A stretch of DNA of 64,000 nt from Dehalococcoidia bacterium (GCA_030753265.1 JASMCQ010000047.1:1-64000), one strand, 5' to 3'. Shown: positions 32,970-41,922, numbered from the stretch's first letter. Program-made: numbers and translations. Notes: a model not told the origin generated them from the letters alone.

Positions 32970-34068
32970 ATGAAGATCACGGGACTCACGGGGCACATCT
33001 TCGAACCCAGGACCAACCATCATCAGGAGACCCCGGAGTTCGTCAGCGCCTCGGTCCGGCGGAACGGCCTCGCCATCATCTCAACCGACGAAGGGATTGA
33101 CGGAGTTGTGTCCTCCCGGTCGGACAACCTGCTGCTGGCCCAACTGTGGCCTGAAGCCAGGGAGCACATCGAGGGGCAGGACCCTTTCGACCGGGGCCGG
33201 ATGGAGAACATGCTCAGGCACCGGTTTCGCTGGTCCAACAAGGCCATCGGCATCCTCGACTACGGCCTGTGGGACATCGCGGGCAAGAGCCTGCGTCAAC
33301 CCATATACAAGCTGCTGGGCAGCACCAGGGAGAAGGTGCTGGCCTACGGGTCGACGGTCCATTTTGCCAGGGATGAGCAGTTCGTGGAGTCAACCCTGGG
33401 CCCAGGCCAAGGGCTTGACGGCGGTGAAGCTGCATCCCTACTGCGTCGCCGCCGACGACATCCGCATGTGCCGCGCGGTGCGCAAGGCCGTGGGCGACGA
33501 TTTCACCCTCATGTTGGACACCCTGGTCTACCCTGGCCCCTACGACCGTCAGGATGCGCTGCGGGTGGGCCGCGTGCTGGACGAACTCAACTTCTGGTGG
33601 TTCGAGGACCCGCTGCCCAAGACGGACCTGGACGGACTGACTGAACTGACTCAGGCTTGTCAGGTGGTGCAGGTACGGATGGGAGACCAGGTGGACGACA
33701 TCCACGAATACGCCGAGATGGTGCGCCGCCGGTGCATGGACATCATGGCCGGACCGGCTTCCTTCGGCATCACCGCCCTGATGAAGATGGCCCACATGGC
33801 GGAGATCAACCATATGAATTTCGAGCCCCATGACTTTGGCCGAGGGACCGCCAGCCTCCACGTGCTCCTGGCAATCAACAATGCCGACTATTACGAGATT
33901 GCCGTGCCCCAGGGGTGTTTCGACGAGGCGATCTATCCCGGGGTTTACCTCGACTCGGTGAAAGCAGACGCTGAAGGCTGGGTCCATGCGCCTACCAAGC
34001 CAGGGTTGGGCTTTGAAATCGATCTCCGGGAGGCCAAGAAAGTCACTGAACAGACCATCCAGCCTTAG
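32970..34068 (+). pseudogene. Mandelate racemase/muconate lactonising enzyme family protein, frameshifted
   Basis: An enolase-superfamily sugar-acid or hydroxy-acid dehydratase/racemase split by a single-base shift. The first frame (32970 to about 33394) encodes the capping domain and reads MKITGLTGHIFEPRT through LLGSTREKVLAYGSTVHFARDEQFVES. The second frame begins QAKGLTAVKLHPY and carries the barrel domain with DDFTLMLDTLVY, WWFEDPLPKTDLDGL, FEPHDFGRG and a C-terminal AKKVTEQTIQP to 34068. Removing one G from the GGG at 33388-33390 restores FVESTLAQAKGLTAVKLH. The intact remainder suggests either a base-calling error or a very recent mutation. It sits between a CoA transferase and a hydroxyacid dehydrogenase, consistent with catabolism of hydroxy acids. 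Confidence 0.8.
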
Positions 34069-34213
34069 CAGTCCACCGGCGGCCAGGGTGCTGCTATCTG
34101 CTTGCCGGTCTGTATCTCCGAGGTGTTACAATGGGGCGTCGTTTGGCTTGGGAAGGCCCCTGGCTACGCACTTGCGAGAGATTCCACCCATCTTGAGAAA
34201 ACGAGGTGAACCC

Positions 34214-35203
34214 ATGGCTCAACAGAAGCTGGTAAAGAAGTCGGTCATACCCGACGACAACCCGCCCGCGATATCGAGGACCCCCGCGGAGGACCTATTA
34301 CGCGCCATCTCCGAGGAGGTGGATATTTACACTGAAGACCGGCCCGAACCCGATGAGTTGGTGAGGCGCTGCAAGGATGCGGACGCGGTTATCAACATCC
34401 GGTCCGTCGTCCAGTTCCCCCGGTCGGTCCTGGAGCAGCTACCGAAGTTGAAGATCCTGTCCATCTGGGCCGTCGGCGTGGACAACGTGGACCTGGAGGC
34501 CTGCAAAGAACTGGGAATAACCGCCACCAGGATGGCGCCCCTTTCAGCGCCATCGGTGGCGGAGCACTCCCTGGCTATGGCGATGGCAGTGTCGCGGAAG
34601 CTCGTGGAGAATGACCAGATGGTCCGGCGGGGTGAGTGGGGAAGGCCCTACGTCACCGATCTTCTGGGCAAGACAATGGGAATCATCGGAACGGGGCCCA
34701 TCGGCCAGCGGGTCGCGCAGCTGGCCAAGGGAATAGGGATGAATGTCGTTGCCTATACAATTAACCCTTCGCCGGAGCGGGCCCGGGAGTACGGCGTGGA
34801 GTTCGTGGAGTTGGACGACCTGCTACGGCAGTCCGACGTGGTGGTCACCGTTATTGCCGTGTCCAGCCTGACGGAGAATATAATCGGCGCGCGGGAACTC
34901 GGGCTCATGAAGCCGACCGCCATCCTGGTGAACACCGGCAGGGGCCTTCTGGTCGACGAGGCCGCTTTGGCGGATGCTTTGAGTTCAGGGGGCATCGCCG
35001 GCGCGGGTGTGGACGTGTTCGTGAACGAGCCCATCGAGCCTGAAAGCCCGCTGCTCAAGGTGGGCAACATTATCCTGTCTCCCCACATGGCGGCAAACAC
35101 CCCTGACGGGGCCCTGAAGCGGCTCTTGCTTGCGGTGGAAAACATCCAGTGGGCCATGGAGGGCAATCCGCAAAACGTGCTGGTGCAGGGCAACAGAATC
35201 TAG
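34214..35203 (+). CDS. D-2-hydroxyacid dehydrogenase (NAD), SerA-like
   Basis: A 329-residue member of the D-isomer-specific 2-hydroxyacid dehydrogenase family, which interconverts 2-hydroxy and 2-keto acids. Landmarks are LKILSIWAVGVDNVDLEAC, APSVAEHSLAMAMA, the NAD motif GIIGTGPIGQRVAQLAK (about residues 156-172), ILVNTGRGLLVDEAAL with the catalytic Arg region, and SPHMAANTPDGAL with the catalytic His. GVDVFVNEP supplies the catalytic Glu region. ATG 34214 follows ACGAGGTGAACCC; the longer open frame is discarded. Probably part of the grd-CoA transferase-enolase superfamily catabolic cluster. Confidence 0.88.
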   Translation: MAQQKLVKKSVIPDDNPPAISRTPAEDLLRAISEEVDIYTEDRPEPDELVRRCKDADAVINIRSVVQFPRSVLEQLPKLKILSIWAVGVDNVDLEACKELGITATRMAPLSAPSVAEHSLAMAMAVSRKLVENDQMVRRGEWGRPYVTDLLGKTMGIIGTGPIGQRVAQLAKGIGMNVVAYTINPSPERAREYGVEFVELDDLLRQSDVVVTVIAVSSLTENIIGARELGLMKPTAILVNTGRGLLVDEAALADALSSGGIAGAGVDVFVNEPIEPESPLLKVGNIILSPHMAANTPDGALKRLLLAVENIQWAMEGNPQNVLVQGNRI

Positions 35204-35321
35204 AAGTTGGCTGGGGGCCCCGTGCCCGTTCCGCCGGATACCCATCCATGGCGGGAGGGCGCGCCGGGCCCCTGGCTATTCCAATTTATCCTGGACCTGC
35301 CGACCGGACCCACCGGTCAGT

Positions 35322-36563
35322 CTACCCCGGTAGCACGCTGACCCCGCGCTCCGGGTATTGGAAGCCCAGAAGCAGGCCCAGCCAATTGCGGAGATAATGG
35401 GGTGGGAGGAAGGTGCCCTTCACCCGAAGCCTGGCCTCCTGTCCCATGAGTTCGGCCAACGGTGGGTTCGACAGTAGTTGGCGCATCCGGTAGGCGGCGC
35501 CTTCCGCGGTCTGCACGAGGAAGCCGGTCACTCCGTCGATGACCTGATAGGAAATTCCCCCCGTGTCTCCTCCCACGACCGGTTTGGCTTTCCACATGGG
35601 CTCGGTAATCGAGAGGCCAAAGCCTTCGCGAAGGGATTTCTGAATCACCAGGGCGGCTGCCCGTTGGAGGGCGTTCACGGTGATATCGTTGTCCTCGGGG
35701 TTTACAATGACGGTGGTGTCGGGCAACGCTTCCGCCGCCTTCACAACCTCTTCACAGACCACTCGTCCTTCCGGATCGTCGGGGGCAAAATTGCCCACGA
35801 ACACAAACGCTACATCGGTAGAGCGCTTCACCATCTCGTAGGCGCGCAGGGTCCCCATCGGGTCCTTCAACCAGTCGAACCGGCTCGCCTGAAGAATAAA
35901 CGGCTTGTCGGATGAGATGTTATATCGGTCCAGCACCGTCTGGATCTCCTCCGGCCGGAGGTCCCGGTTCTTGTCGCTAAGCGGATCGATAAACGGGGGG
36001 ATGAGGTACTGGGGGATGAACAGGTCCCGGCGCAGAAACTGGGGAATGTGAAAGACGGCCGCGTCGAAAAGATCCAAGTACGGCTTGAGGAACGCCCAGA
36101 CCCGGAGATCCGCCTGGGCCACGTCGATGTGACATCGCCAGGTCCACTTGGCGCGATCGTTGGGCCGGTCCTCGATCAAGCCCATGGGCTGAGGGTCGTG
36201 GATGATGATGTAGTCGGCATCCTTGTTGATCTTTGAGGCGTTTTCCTTCATCACTTCCCGGTAGATCCGGAACATATCCGGGGTGATGTCTTCCGCCACC
36301 CCATGCAAGGCGTTGTGGAAGCTCTTGGTGGCGTCGAAGAAGGCATCCGGCGCATCGATGACGGTCCACTCAGTCTTCAGGCCCATGTCGTTCATCAAAG
36401 GCACGACGCGAGATAGGATTTCAGCTACCCCGCCGCCGGTACGGGTGGAGCTAACGTGCTGCAGATGGGCGCCGCGGAGGCTGCGAACCATCAGCCGGAT
36501 CTGGTCGATAACCTCTTCTCCGACGAAGGGGATGTAGTCATCGAGGCGGGTCGGAGCACTCAT
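35322..36563 (-). CDS. treT-like: GT4 glycosyltransferase, trehalose synthase TreT-like
   Basis: A 413-residue GT-B glycosyltransferase. The N-terminal part LQHVSSTRTGGGVAEILSRV and DYIIIHDPQPMGLIED match TreT, which joins NDP-glucose and glucose to form trehalose. The C-terminal Rossmann domain has FILQASRFDWLKDPMGTLRAYE, ITVNALQRAAALVIQKSLREGFGLSITEPMWKAKPVVGG (seen as successive blocks) with the E-x7-E signature of GT4 enzymes, and GGISYQVIDGVTGFLV. The family is typically about 400-415 residues. It is the second gene after the DUF5752-like gene, nine bases apart. A role in compatible solute synthesis is likely; the exact donor and acceptor are inferred. Confidence 0.8.
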   Translation of the reverse strand: MSAPTRLDDYIPFVGEEVIDQIRLMVRSLRGAHLQHVSSTRTGGGVAEILSRVVPLMNDMGLKTEWTVIDAPDAFFDATKSFHNALHGVAEDITPDMFRIYREVMKENASKINKDADYIIIHDPQPMGLIEDRPNDRAKWTWRCHIDVAQADLRVWAFLKPYLDLFDAAVFHIPQFLRRDLFIPQYLIPPFIDPLSDKNRDLRPEEIQTVLDRYNISSDKPFILQASRFDWLKDPMGTLRAYEMVKRSTDVAFVFVGNFAPDDPEGRVVCEEVVKAAEALPDTTVIVNPEDNDITVNALQRAAALVIQKSLREGFGLSITEPMWKAKPVVGGDTGGISYQVIDGVTGFLVQTAEGAAYRMRQLLSNPPLAELMGQEARLRVKGTFLPPHYLRNWLGLLLGFQYPERGVSVLPG

Positions 36564-36572
36564 CGAACTCGC

Positions 36573-37271
36573 CTAACCCCTGAGTACCGCGCCGATCTGG
36601 GCTTTCAGCGCGCTCAGGTCGTGGAAATAGGGGTTGAGACGGTCCAGCGCCTCTGCTTTCTCATTCTCCCGCGAAAGCCTGAGCCACCGGGAGAAATCGT
36701 TCGTGCCGCCACCATCGCGGAACCGGGCCTCGATAAAATGGTGGAGAACACACGCCAGCCCAAGTTTTTCCACCCCTTCGGCCAGTTGCGCAACGCTGGT
36801 GGCTTCAACCCCCGCCGGGAAGACAAAACTCCTGGCCTCCAGGAAGTAGAACTCCCACCCCAACGGCACCCGAGGGAAGTCCTCTCCTTCGACCACGTAC
36901 TCCTGGACATACGACACGAGGCGCTCGCGAGATTCGCGGACGGTGGAGCATTCGAGAGGGTCCACACTGGCGAGTTTTTCGGCCAACCCCTTCTGCCCAA
37001 ACCTGGTGAAGACCCAGCGGGCAAAGTCATTGGTGTGCTCGGCCAGGCGGTGCTTACGCCGACGGAAGAGGGCGTGATGGACGTGGTAGTAGATGGAGGA
37101 GCCGGGAACCTGCTGGAGCCCCCGAGCGAGCGAGGGCAGGCTGTCGGCGCGGTGACCGGTCCACAGCACCACCCCGGCTTCGGTCATAAAACGAAAAGGT
37201 TCGACCGGTGACGTCTCAGCTTCCACAAGCTCATCCTCTCGGTAGTGGGATAGATGCTTGATCATCTTCAT
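36573..37271 (-). CDS. DUF5752-like protein paired with TreT
   Basis: A 232-residue soluble protein. It has two similar halves: PFRFMTEAGVVLWTGHRADSL, YYHVHHALFRRRKHRLAEHTNDFARWV in the first, and GWEFYFLEARSFVFPAGVEA, VLHHFIEARFRDGGGTNDFSRWL in the second, so it is an internal duplication with repeated H-H-x(n)-NDF(A/S)RW signature. The start is taken as ATG 37271, with GGGAG upstream, or ATG 37265; the frame runs open to 37493 but without homology. Its function is unknown; the family commonly sits beside TreT-like glycosyltransferases, as here, and may help trehalose or glucosyl-transfer metabolism (inferred). Confidence 0.65.
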   Translation of the reverse strand: MKMIKHLSHYREDELVEAETSPVEPFRFMTEAGVVLWTGHRADSLPSLARGLQQVPGSSIYYHVHHALFRRRKHRLAEHTNDFARWVFTRFGQKGLAEKLASVDPLECSTVRESRERLVSYVQEYVVEGEDFPRVPLGWEFYFLEARSFVFPAGVEATSVAQLAEGVEKLGLACVLHHFIEARFRDGGGTNDFSRWLRLSRENEKAEALDRLNPYFHDLSALKAQIGAVLRG

Positions 37272-37701
37272 CCGTCTCCCGGTCCATTCTACTGTTAGAA
37301 GCCCTGCAGCGGCAATGACACCAAGCTTCCCGGCCGGCGCCGATCCCGAGGCCCCCAACGCTGAGGTTTTGGGAGGCCCCCGTCTACATTCGGTGTGGCC
37401 GCCCGGCGGACGGTTCCGCCTATCCTTATTATGGATGGGCAGGCACGTGAGGGCATAGAGTGTTGGCACCCTTCGCGCATAGAGAACTCTCACCTGTATG
37501 GCCGCTTGGGGAGATGCGATGCCGCGCCCCCATTTGAGTTTCCAGGTGCGATTTCAGGCACGGATTCAAGCCGAAGGCGATCCTGCCTTCGCGCTGCCGG
37601 ACACCCTGGAGCGTGGATGCTATACTGTGCCGTGGTGGATTGGGGAGGGCATCGCTCCCGCGACGGCCGGGGATGCGATGCTGCCGGCAGGAGATTGAAC
37701 T
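37272..37701. other. Intergenic region, nothing recognised
   Basis: About 430 bases between the divergent DUF5752 and serine hydrolase genes. No gene, repeat or strong promoter could be supported; GGAG before 37702 is the ribosome binding site of the hydrolase. Confidence 0.4.
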
Positions 37702-38802
37702 ATGATCGTAGCGGCGGATACGGTCCAGATGGACCCCAAAGCCCTGCAAGGGGTGGAGGAACTCTTTCGAGAGCAGATCCGAAGCGGGGTGCATCCGGGC
37801 GCGGTGTTGGCGGTGTACCGGCGGGGGAAACTGGTCCTGGACATCCACGGCGGACTGGCCGATGGTGAACTGGGCAAACCGGTCACTCGCGACACCATGT
37901 TTGTCCTGTACTCCTCCACCAAGCCCCTGGCCGCGGCCTGCATCTACCTGCTCTGGGAGCGCGGAAAGCTGGGGTGGGACGACCGGGTGGCCGATCATTG
38001 GCCCGGTTTCGCCCAGAACGGTAAGGCCGACGTCACCGTGCGCCACATCCTGACCCACCGAGGCGGTTTTCCGGATACGCCCGCCGAGCTGACCTGGGAC
38101 GTGTGGCGGGACTGGGACGCCGTGGTCCGGGCGATGGAGAGGGTCTCGCCGGTGTACGAGCCGGGCAAGGTCCTCGCCTATCATCCCCGTAATTTTGGCT
38201 GGGTGATCGGTGAGTTGGTCCGGCGGGTCGACGGGCGGCCCTTCAGCCAGTTCCTCCAGGAGGAGGTGACCGGGCCGCTGGGGATGCTAGACACCTACGT
38301 GGGCCTGCCCCCGTCTCTGGAAGAGAGGGTGTCGAAGGAACATGCAATGGAGGACTGTGACCGCCCGGTCATGGTTTCGACCTACAACCGGGCGGAGGTG
38401 CACCAGGCGGTGCACCCGGCGGGAGGGGGGATTGCCACCGCCCGGGACCTGGCCAGGTTCTACGCGATGTTGGCCGGAGGCGGCATTCTTGATGGGACGC
38501 GGGTCCTGGCGGCGGAAACCGTCGCCGAGGTCACCCGTTTTCAAGTCGAGGGGATGGATTATACCCTGGAGCGGCCGGTCCGCCGGTGCCTGGGGATGGC
38601 GCTGGATGACAATCGCATGGGGTCTTCGGAGACGGACGGCTCCCAGTCCTTTGGCCACGGCGGGGCCGGCACGTCGGTGGGCTGGACAGACCCCGACTCC
38701 GGGCTGGCCATGGCTTTCATCACCAACGGCTTTCGGGCCGGGCCGTCGAACACCCGGCGCTTGGCGGCCATCTCCCGGGCCGTGCGCGATGCTTGCCTTT
38801 AA
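37702..38802 (+). CDS. Beta-lactamase family serine hydrolase (EstB-like)
   Basis: A 366-residue penicillin-binding-protein-fold hydrolase (class C beta-lactamase-like esterase family). The nucleophile motif S-x-x-K is in VLYSSTKP (Ser71, Lys74). The second motif is Y-x-N-like in LAYHPRNFGW. A late HGG element is in QSFGHGGAGTSVGW. No signal peptide is visible, so it is probably cytoplasmic and more likely an esterase or amidase than a drug-resistance lactamase. The ATG follows GGAGATTGAACT. It stands alone. Confidence 0.82.
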   Translation: MIVAADTVQMDPKALQGVEELFREQIRSGVHPGAVLAVYRRGKLVLDIHGGLADGELGKPVTRDTMFVLYSSTKPLAAACIYLLWERGKLGWDDRVADHWPGFAQNGKADVTVRHILTHRGGFPDTPAELTWDVWRDWDAVVRAMERVSPVYEPGKVLAYHPRNFGWVIGELVRRVDGRPFSQFLQEEVTGPLGMLDTYVGLPPSLEERVSKEHAMEDCDRPVMVSTYNRAEVHQAVHPAGGGIATARDLARFYAMLAGGGILDGTRVLAAETVAEVTRFQVEGMDYTLERPVRRCLGMALDDNRMGSSETDGSQSFGHGGAGTSVGWTDPDSGLAMAFITNGFRAGPSNTRRLAAISRAVRDACL

Positions 38803-38951
38803 TCACGCAGGCGCAACAATTTCGACGAGGGCAATCAATCCGAGAACAGCGCTCAACAGAGTCCCCGCCGCTTCCGGCGAGAATCGAAGCTTGAGTACTT
38901 TCTGGCAAGCTGCATAACACCGGCGAAATTGGCGGACATCCCTCCTCGCAC

Positions 38952-39092
38952 CGTCATTCCGGCGAAGGCCGGAATCCCGCGCCACCACCGTCTTTCCGGC
39001 GAAGGCCGGAATCCAGCCCCATCACCGTCTTTCCGGCGAAGGCCGGAATCCAGCAGTGCTTCCCTGGATCCCGGCCTTCGCCGGGATGACGG
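38952..39092. repeat. Cluster of type B palindromic repeats
   Basis: Three successive copies of the TTCCGGCGAAGGCCGGAATC arm (from 38956, 38993 and 39029) followed by one inverted arm CCCGGCCTTCGCCGGGATGA. It is the densest array of this repeat in the window and could fold into long hairpins. Confidence 0.7.
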
Positions 39093-39112
39093 GCTGAGGA
39101 TGAAGCCATTTG

Positions 39113-39212
39113 CCAGACCCCGGGCCAACCTTGTTTACGAGACATCGGTCATACCTCGTTTACCAGACACCGGGCCAACTTCGTTTACAAGATGTCGGTC
39201 ATACTTCGTTGC
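39113..39212. repeat. 50-bp tandem direct repeat, two copies
   Basis: CCAGACCCCGGGCCAACC opens copy 1 at 39113 and CCAGACACCGGGCCAACT opens copy 2 at 39163. The period is 50 bases with about seven mismatches. Each copy contains TCGGTCATAC. Function unknown. Confidence 0.65.
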
Positions 39213-39325
39213 CCTTCTTCGCCGGCCCGGGCGGCAGGTCGCCGGAACATCGAATCAAGGCGTGCCCGGCCCGGCATTCTCCGCTCACATCGTGCGGTGA
39301 GCTTCGGCTAGCCCCCTCAGGGAGT

Positions 39326-39763
39326 CTATCCGGCTGCCTGCACCATCTGTTTGACCGCCTCCAGGGCCAGCCGGTACCCGTAGTAGCCGAAGCCATAGAC
39401 CGCGCCCTTGCACACCGGCAGTATGTTGGAGACGGTGCCCCGGGCCGTCGGGTTGGACGCGTGCACTTCGATGACGGGAAACTTCACGTGGGTGATTGCC
39501 CCGCGCAGCGGCCCCGTGCCCGTGGTGTAGCCGGCAGGGTTGATCAGGGCGGCGTCGAAGTTCCGGTCGTCGGCGTCGTAGAGGGCGTTGATCACCTCGC
39601 CCTCGATGTTGGAGTGGAACATTTCCACCTCCAGCCCCAGACTCGCGGCATCGGCCCGAATCTGATCGTTGATCTGGTCCAGTGTCGTGGTGCCGAAGAT
39701 GTCAACCTGAACCTTGCCCCGCATGTTCATGCCAGCGCCCTGGATCACGAGTACCTTGGTCAT
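39326..39763 (-). CDS. Type II 3-dehydroquinate dehydratase-like protein, altered active site
   Basis: A 145-residue protein of the length and fold of type II dehydroquinase (AroQ): VLVIQGAGMNMRGKVQVDIFG at the start corresponds to the NGPNLNLLGxREPxxYG segment, INPAGYTTGTGPLRGA to the INPGAYTHTS segment, and VIEVHASNPTARG to the VEVHxSN segment. The substrate Asn and the second His are present, but the catalytic Tyr appears as Phe and the His of the AYTHTS box as Thr; the Arg loop also differs. It therefore probably does not dehydrate 3-dehydroquinate. AAGGAGGCG precedes the ATG. It is followed on the same strand side by protoglobin. Confidence 0.68.
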   Translation of the reverse strand: MTKVLVIQGAGMNMRGKVQVDIFGTTTLDQINDQIRADAASLGLEVEMFHSNIEGEVINALYDADDRNFDAALINPAGYTTGTGPLRGAITHVKFPVIEVHASNPTARGTVSNILPVCKGAVYGFGYYGYRLALEAVKQMVQAAG

Positions 39764-39808
39764 GGATAAGCGCCTCCTTAAGTCTTGGCTTGTGGTGGTG
39801 AAGGATGC

Positions 39809-40366
39809 CTAAGGGTTGGGTTTCGTCTCGGGCTCGGTTGGCGTGTCGGTCATGTACCCCGCCAGCAAGATGTCCATCTGGACCATCAGCAGCTTGTTCC
39901 AGGCGATGGATGCCCTTAGGGCAAGGTCCGGGTTCTTCATCTCCCTGCCGAGCAACTCGCCGAGGGCCGTCTGTACGAACGACATGGAGCCCACCATGAA
40001 CCGGCCGGGTATGGAGCCCAGGTGCGCCCGGTGGGACGGGGGATGGCTGTGAACGACGCCGGTGGCCAGCACCTGTATCGGGATGTCCGCGTCAATCTTG
40101 AAGTCGATGGACCCGCGCAGCCAGCGGCCGAGGCTGGCCTTGCGCCGTACCAAGCGCTCCTCATCGATCTCTCCACGCTCGTCCTCGAAGAATTTTCGGG
40201 CTTCGGGGAAGCGCAAGAAGTTGTCGTAGACCGCTGCGGTAATCTCCTCCACATGGTCCAGGACCACCGGTTTGGTAGACTGCACCAGCTCCAATTCGGC
40301 ACGGCCAAGGCCGACGAACTGGGCCACTTCCTTCATCCGCGCGGGCCAATCGACGATATTTGGCAT
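39809..40366 (-). CDS. Protoglobin-domain protein
   Basis: A 185-residue helical protein resembling the protoglobin/globin-coupled sensor globin domain: LGRAELELVQSTKPVVLDHVEEITAAVYDNFLRFPEARKFFED (successive segments) at the N-terminal helices and RAHLGSIPGRFMVGSMSFVQTAL near the expected haem-contact helices. There is no transducer domain. ATG 40366 follows CAGGAGGACAT, fixing the start inside a longer open frame. It may bind haem and O2, CO or NO. Sits just upstream of the dehydroquinase-like gene on the same strand, with 45 bases between, so the two are probably cotranscribed. Confidence 0.65.
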   Translation of the reverse strand: MPNIVDWPARMKEVAQFVGLGRAELELVQSTKPVVLDHVEEITAAVYDNFLRFPEARKFFEDERGEIDEERLVRRKASLGRWLRGSIDFKIDADIPIQVLATGVVHSHPPSHRAHLGSIPGRFMVGSMSFVQTALGELLGREMKNPDLALRASIAWNKLLMVQMDILLAGYMTDTPTEPETKPNP

Positions 40367-40797
40367 ATGTCCTCCTGCTGCGGTTGCGGCGGCGCCTCCG
40401 GCCCCGGCCACCGGCAAATAGCCCCTTCTTATGGTGAAGGGTTTACTGGTTTCACAAAATAGCACAAGTTGGGGCTTTTTTGAACCGGGCCTGAATCTCA
40501 GCCTGGACCTGGCCATTTTTCGAGATGGCACCGGCGCTTGGAGACAGGGTGAACCTCTGCCTGGCTCCATAAGTCGACGGTCACAGCATCCGGCTCCCGT
40601 TCGCCGCCGCGGCTTTACCGCTCGCCCAATAGCCCGGCACTGGACTGGCAACGACCGCGTGACGCGTATCGATAGAAAGGGCTGGGTGTCCTTGACACCC
40701 GTCGGCAGAGGATAGTTAACTGGAACTTGCCCGGTCCTTCGAACCAGTCCCCTGCGAAACAATTGGCGCAGGGCAATCCCTACAAGTAGAGGCCGCC
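40367..40797. other. Divergent intergenic region, nothing recognised
   Basis: About 430 bases between protoglobin (minus) and the phosphodiesterase (plus). A/T-rich bases at 40430-40480 are the best location for promoters. No gene supported. Confidence 0.4.
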
Positions 40798-41607
40798 GTG
40801 GCCCATGGCAAACCAAATGACAGAGTGACCACCTGGGACATCGACCCTGGGTCGCTCCCGGTGCCGCTGATAATTGCCCACCGGGGTGATGTCAAAGAGG
40901 CGCCGGAAAACACCATACCCGCCTTTCATCGGGCCCTGGCCGCCGGGGCCGATGGGATTGAGCTGGATGTCCGGCTGACCCGCGACGGCCGATTGGTGGT
41001 GTTCCACGACCGGTACCTTGACCGGACCAGCGACGGGCACGGCCCACTGAATCACCGCACGTTTAGCGAGATTCGCGCCCTGGATGTCGGCGCCTGGTTC
41101 AGCCCGGCCTTCCGGGGCGAGACGGCGCCGACCCTGGACGAGGTGTTCGAAGCCCTGCCCCATGACTACCTGCTCAATGTTGAGATGAAGGTGGTCATCA
41201 AAGGCATGCGCTCGATTGCCCACCGGGTGGCTGAGACGGTACGCCGGCACCGGCGCTGGGACAGCACCCTGGTGGCCAGCTTCAACCCCGTGGCCCTATA
41301 CCACCTGCGGCGGATGGAACCGCGGATTGCCCGAGGCTACATCTGGTCGAAGAAACATCCCTATCCCATCCGGTCGCGGTGGCTCAGCCCCTTGGTGCAG
41401 GCCCACTGGTACGACCCGGCTGACGAAACCTACAGCCTACAGGCTCAGCGCAGATTTCAGCGCCGGGGCGGACGCGTGCTGGCCTGGGACGTGGATTTTG
41501 GCCGCGACCTGGAAAAGATGGCGGCGGTGCACCTGGATGCCGTGGTCACCGATGACCTGGCGAACATGGTCGGGCGGAAGCGGGACCTGGCCCGCCGGCT
41601 GGCCTAG
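40798..41607 (+). CDS. Glycerophosphodiester phosphodiesterase
   Basis: A 269-residue GDPD-family TIM barrel that hydrolyses glycerophosphodiesters to glycerol 3-phosphate and an alcohol. Catalytic landmarks are LIIAHRGDVKEAPENTIPAF (His and Arg), GIELDVRLTRDG (Glu and Asp for metal) and VVFHDRYLDRTSDG (second His). LLNVEMKV supplies another metal-binding Glu. No signal peptide is visible, so it is probably cytoplasmic, UgpQ-like. GTG 40798 is the start. Confidence 0.88.
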   Translation: MAHGKPNDRVTTWDIDPGSLPVPLIIAHRGDVKEAPENTIPAFHRALAAGADGIELDVRLTRDGRLVVFHDRYLDRTSDGHGPLNHRTFSEIRALDVGAWFSPAFRGETAPTLDEVFEALPHDYLLNVEMKVVIKGMRSIAHRVAETVRRHRRWDSTLVASFNPVALYHLRRMEPRIARGYIWSKKHPYPIRSRWLSPLVQAHWYDPADETYSLQAQRRFQRRGGRVLAWDVDFGRDLEKMAAVHLDAVVTDDLANMVGRKRDLARRLA

Positions 41608-41679
41608 TTCCGCCGGTCCCCATTTGCATTTCGAAGACCGGCGGACTATCCGGACGACGGGCGTCTAGGGTGGGTTAGT

Positions 41680-41922
41680 CTAGCTGGAGGCGACCACATC
41701 GCGTTCCGAGGGAGTCTGGACCACCTCGGGGTGGCGGCCGTTCGCCTTGGCCCGGCGCCAGGCCGCGAAGCGGTCCCCGGCCTTTCCACGGACAGTGTCC
41801 AGACGGCCGGCGATGACGTGCCGGGTTTCCTTTCCGGGCTTCGGAGCCAGCAACATCCCGGCCACGGCCCCGGCCAATGCTCCGGCGAACAAACCTGCGG
41901 CGACCTTGTTTCCTGTAGTCAT
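41680..41922 (-). CDS. YtxH-like small membrane protein
   Basis: An 80-residue protein. The N-terminal part is a glycine/alanine-rich hydrophobic segment, GLFAGALAGAVAGMLLAPKPGKETR, which is the YtxH/GvpP-like signature; a basic, partly helical tail follows. ATG 41922 is preferred to ATG 41928, because GAGGAGGG is six bases before the former and touches the latter. Members are stress-associated in other bacteria; function unknown here. Confidence 0.65.
   Translation of the reverse strand: MTTGNKVAAGLFAGALAGAVAGMLLAPKPGKETRHVIAGRLDTVRGKAGDRFAAWRRAKANGRHPEVVQTPSERDVVASS

Larger units (their letters stand above)
38803..39325. other. Repeat-rich intergenic region
   Basis: About 520 bases with a cluster of type B palindromic repeats and a 50-bp tandem repeat, both listed below. 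No gene supported. Confidence 0.6.

Noticed and set aside
38952..39092. CRISPR array
   Set aside because: Repeats are palindromic, about 20 bases, with irregular short gaps and an inverted copy, unlike direct CRISPR repeats with uniform spacers; no cas genes.
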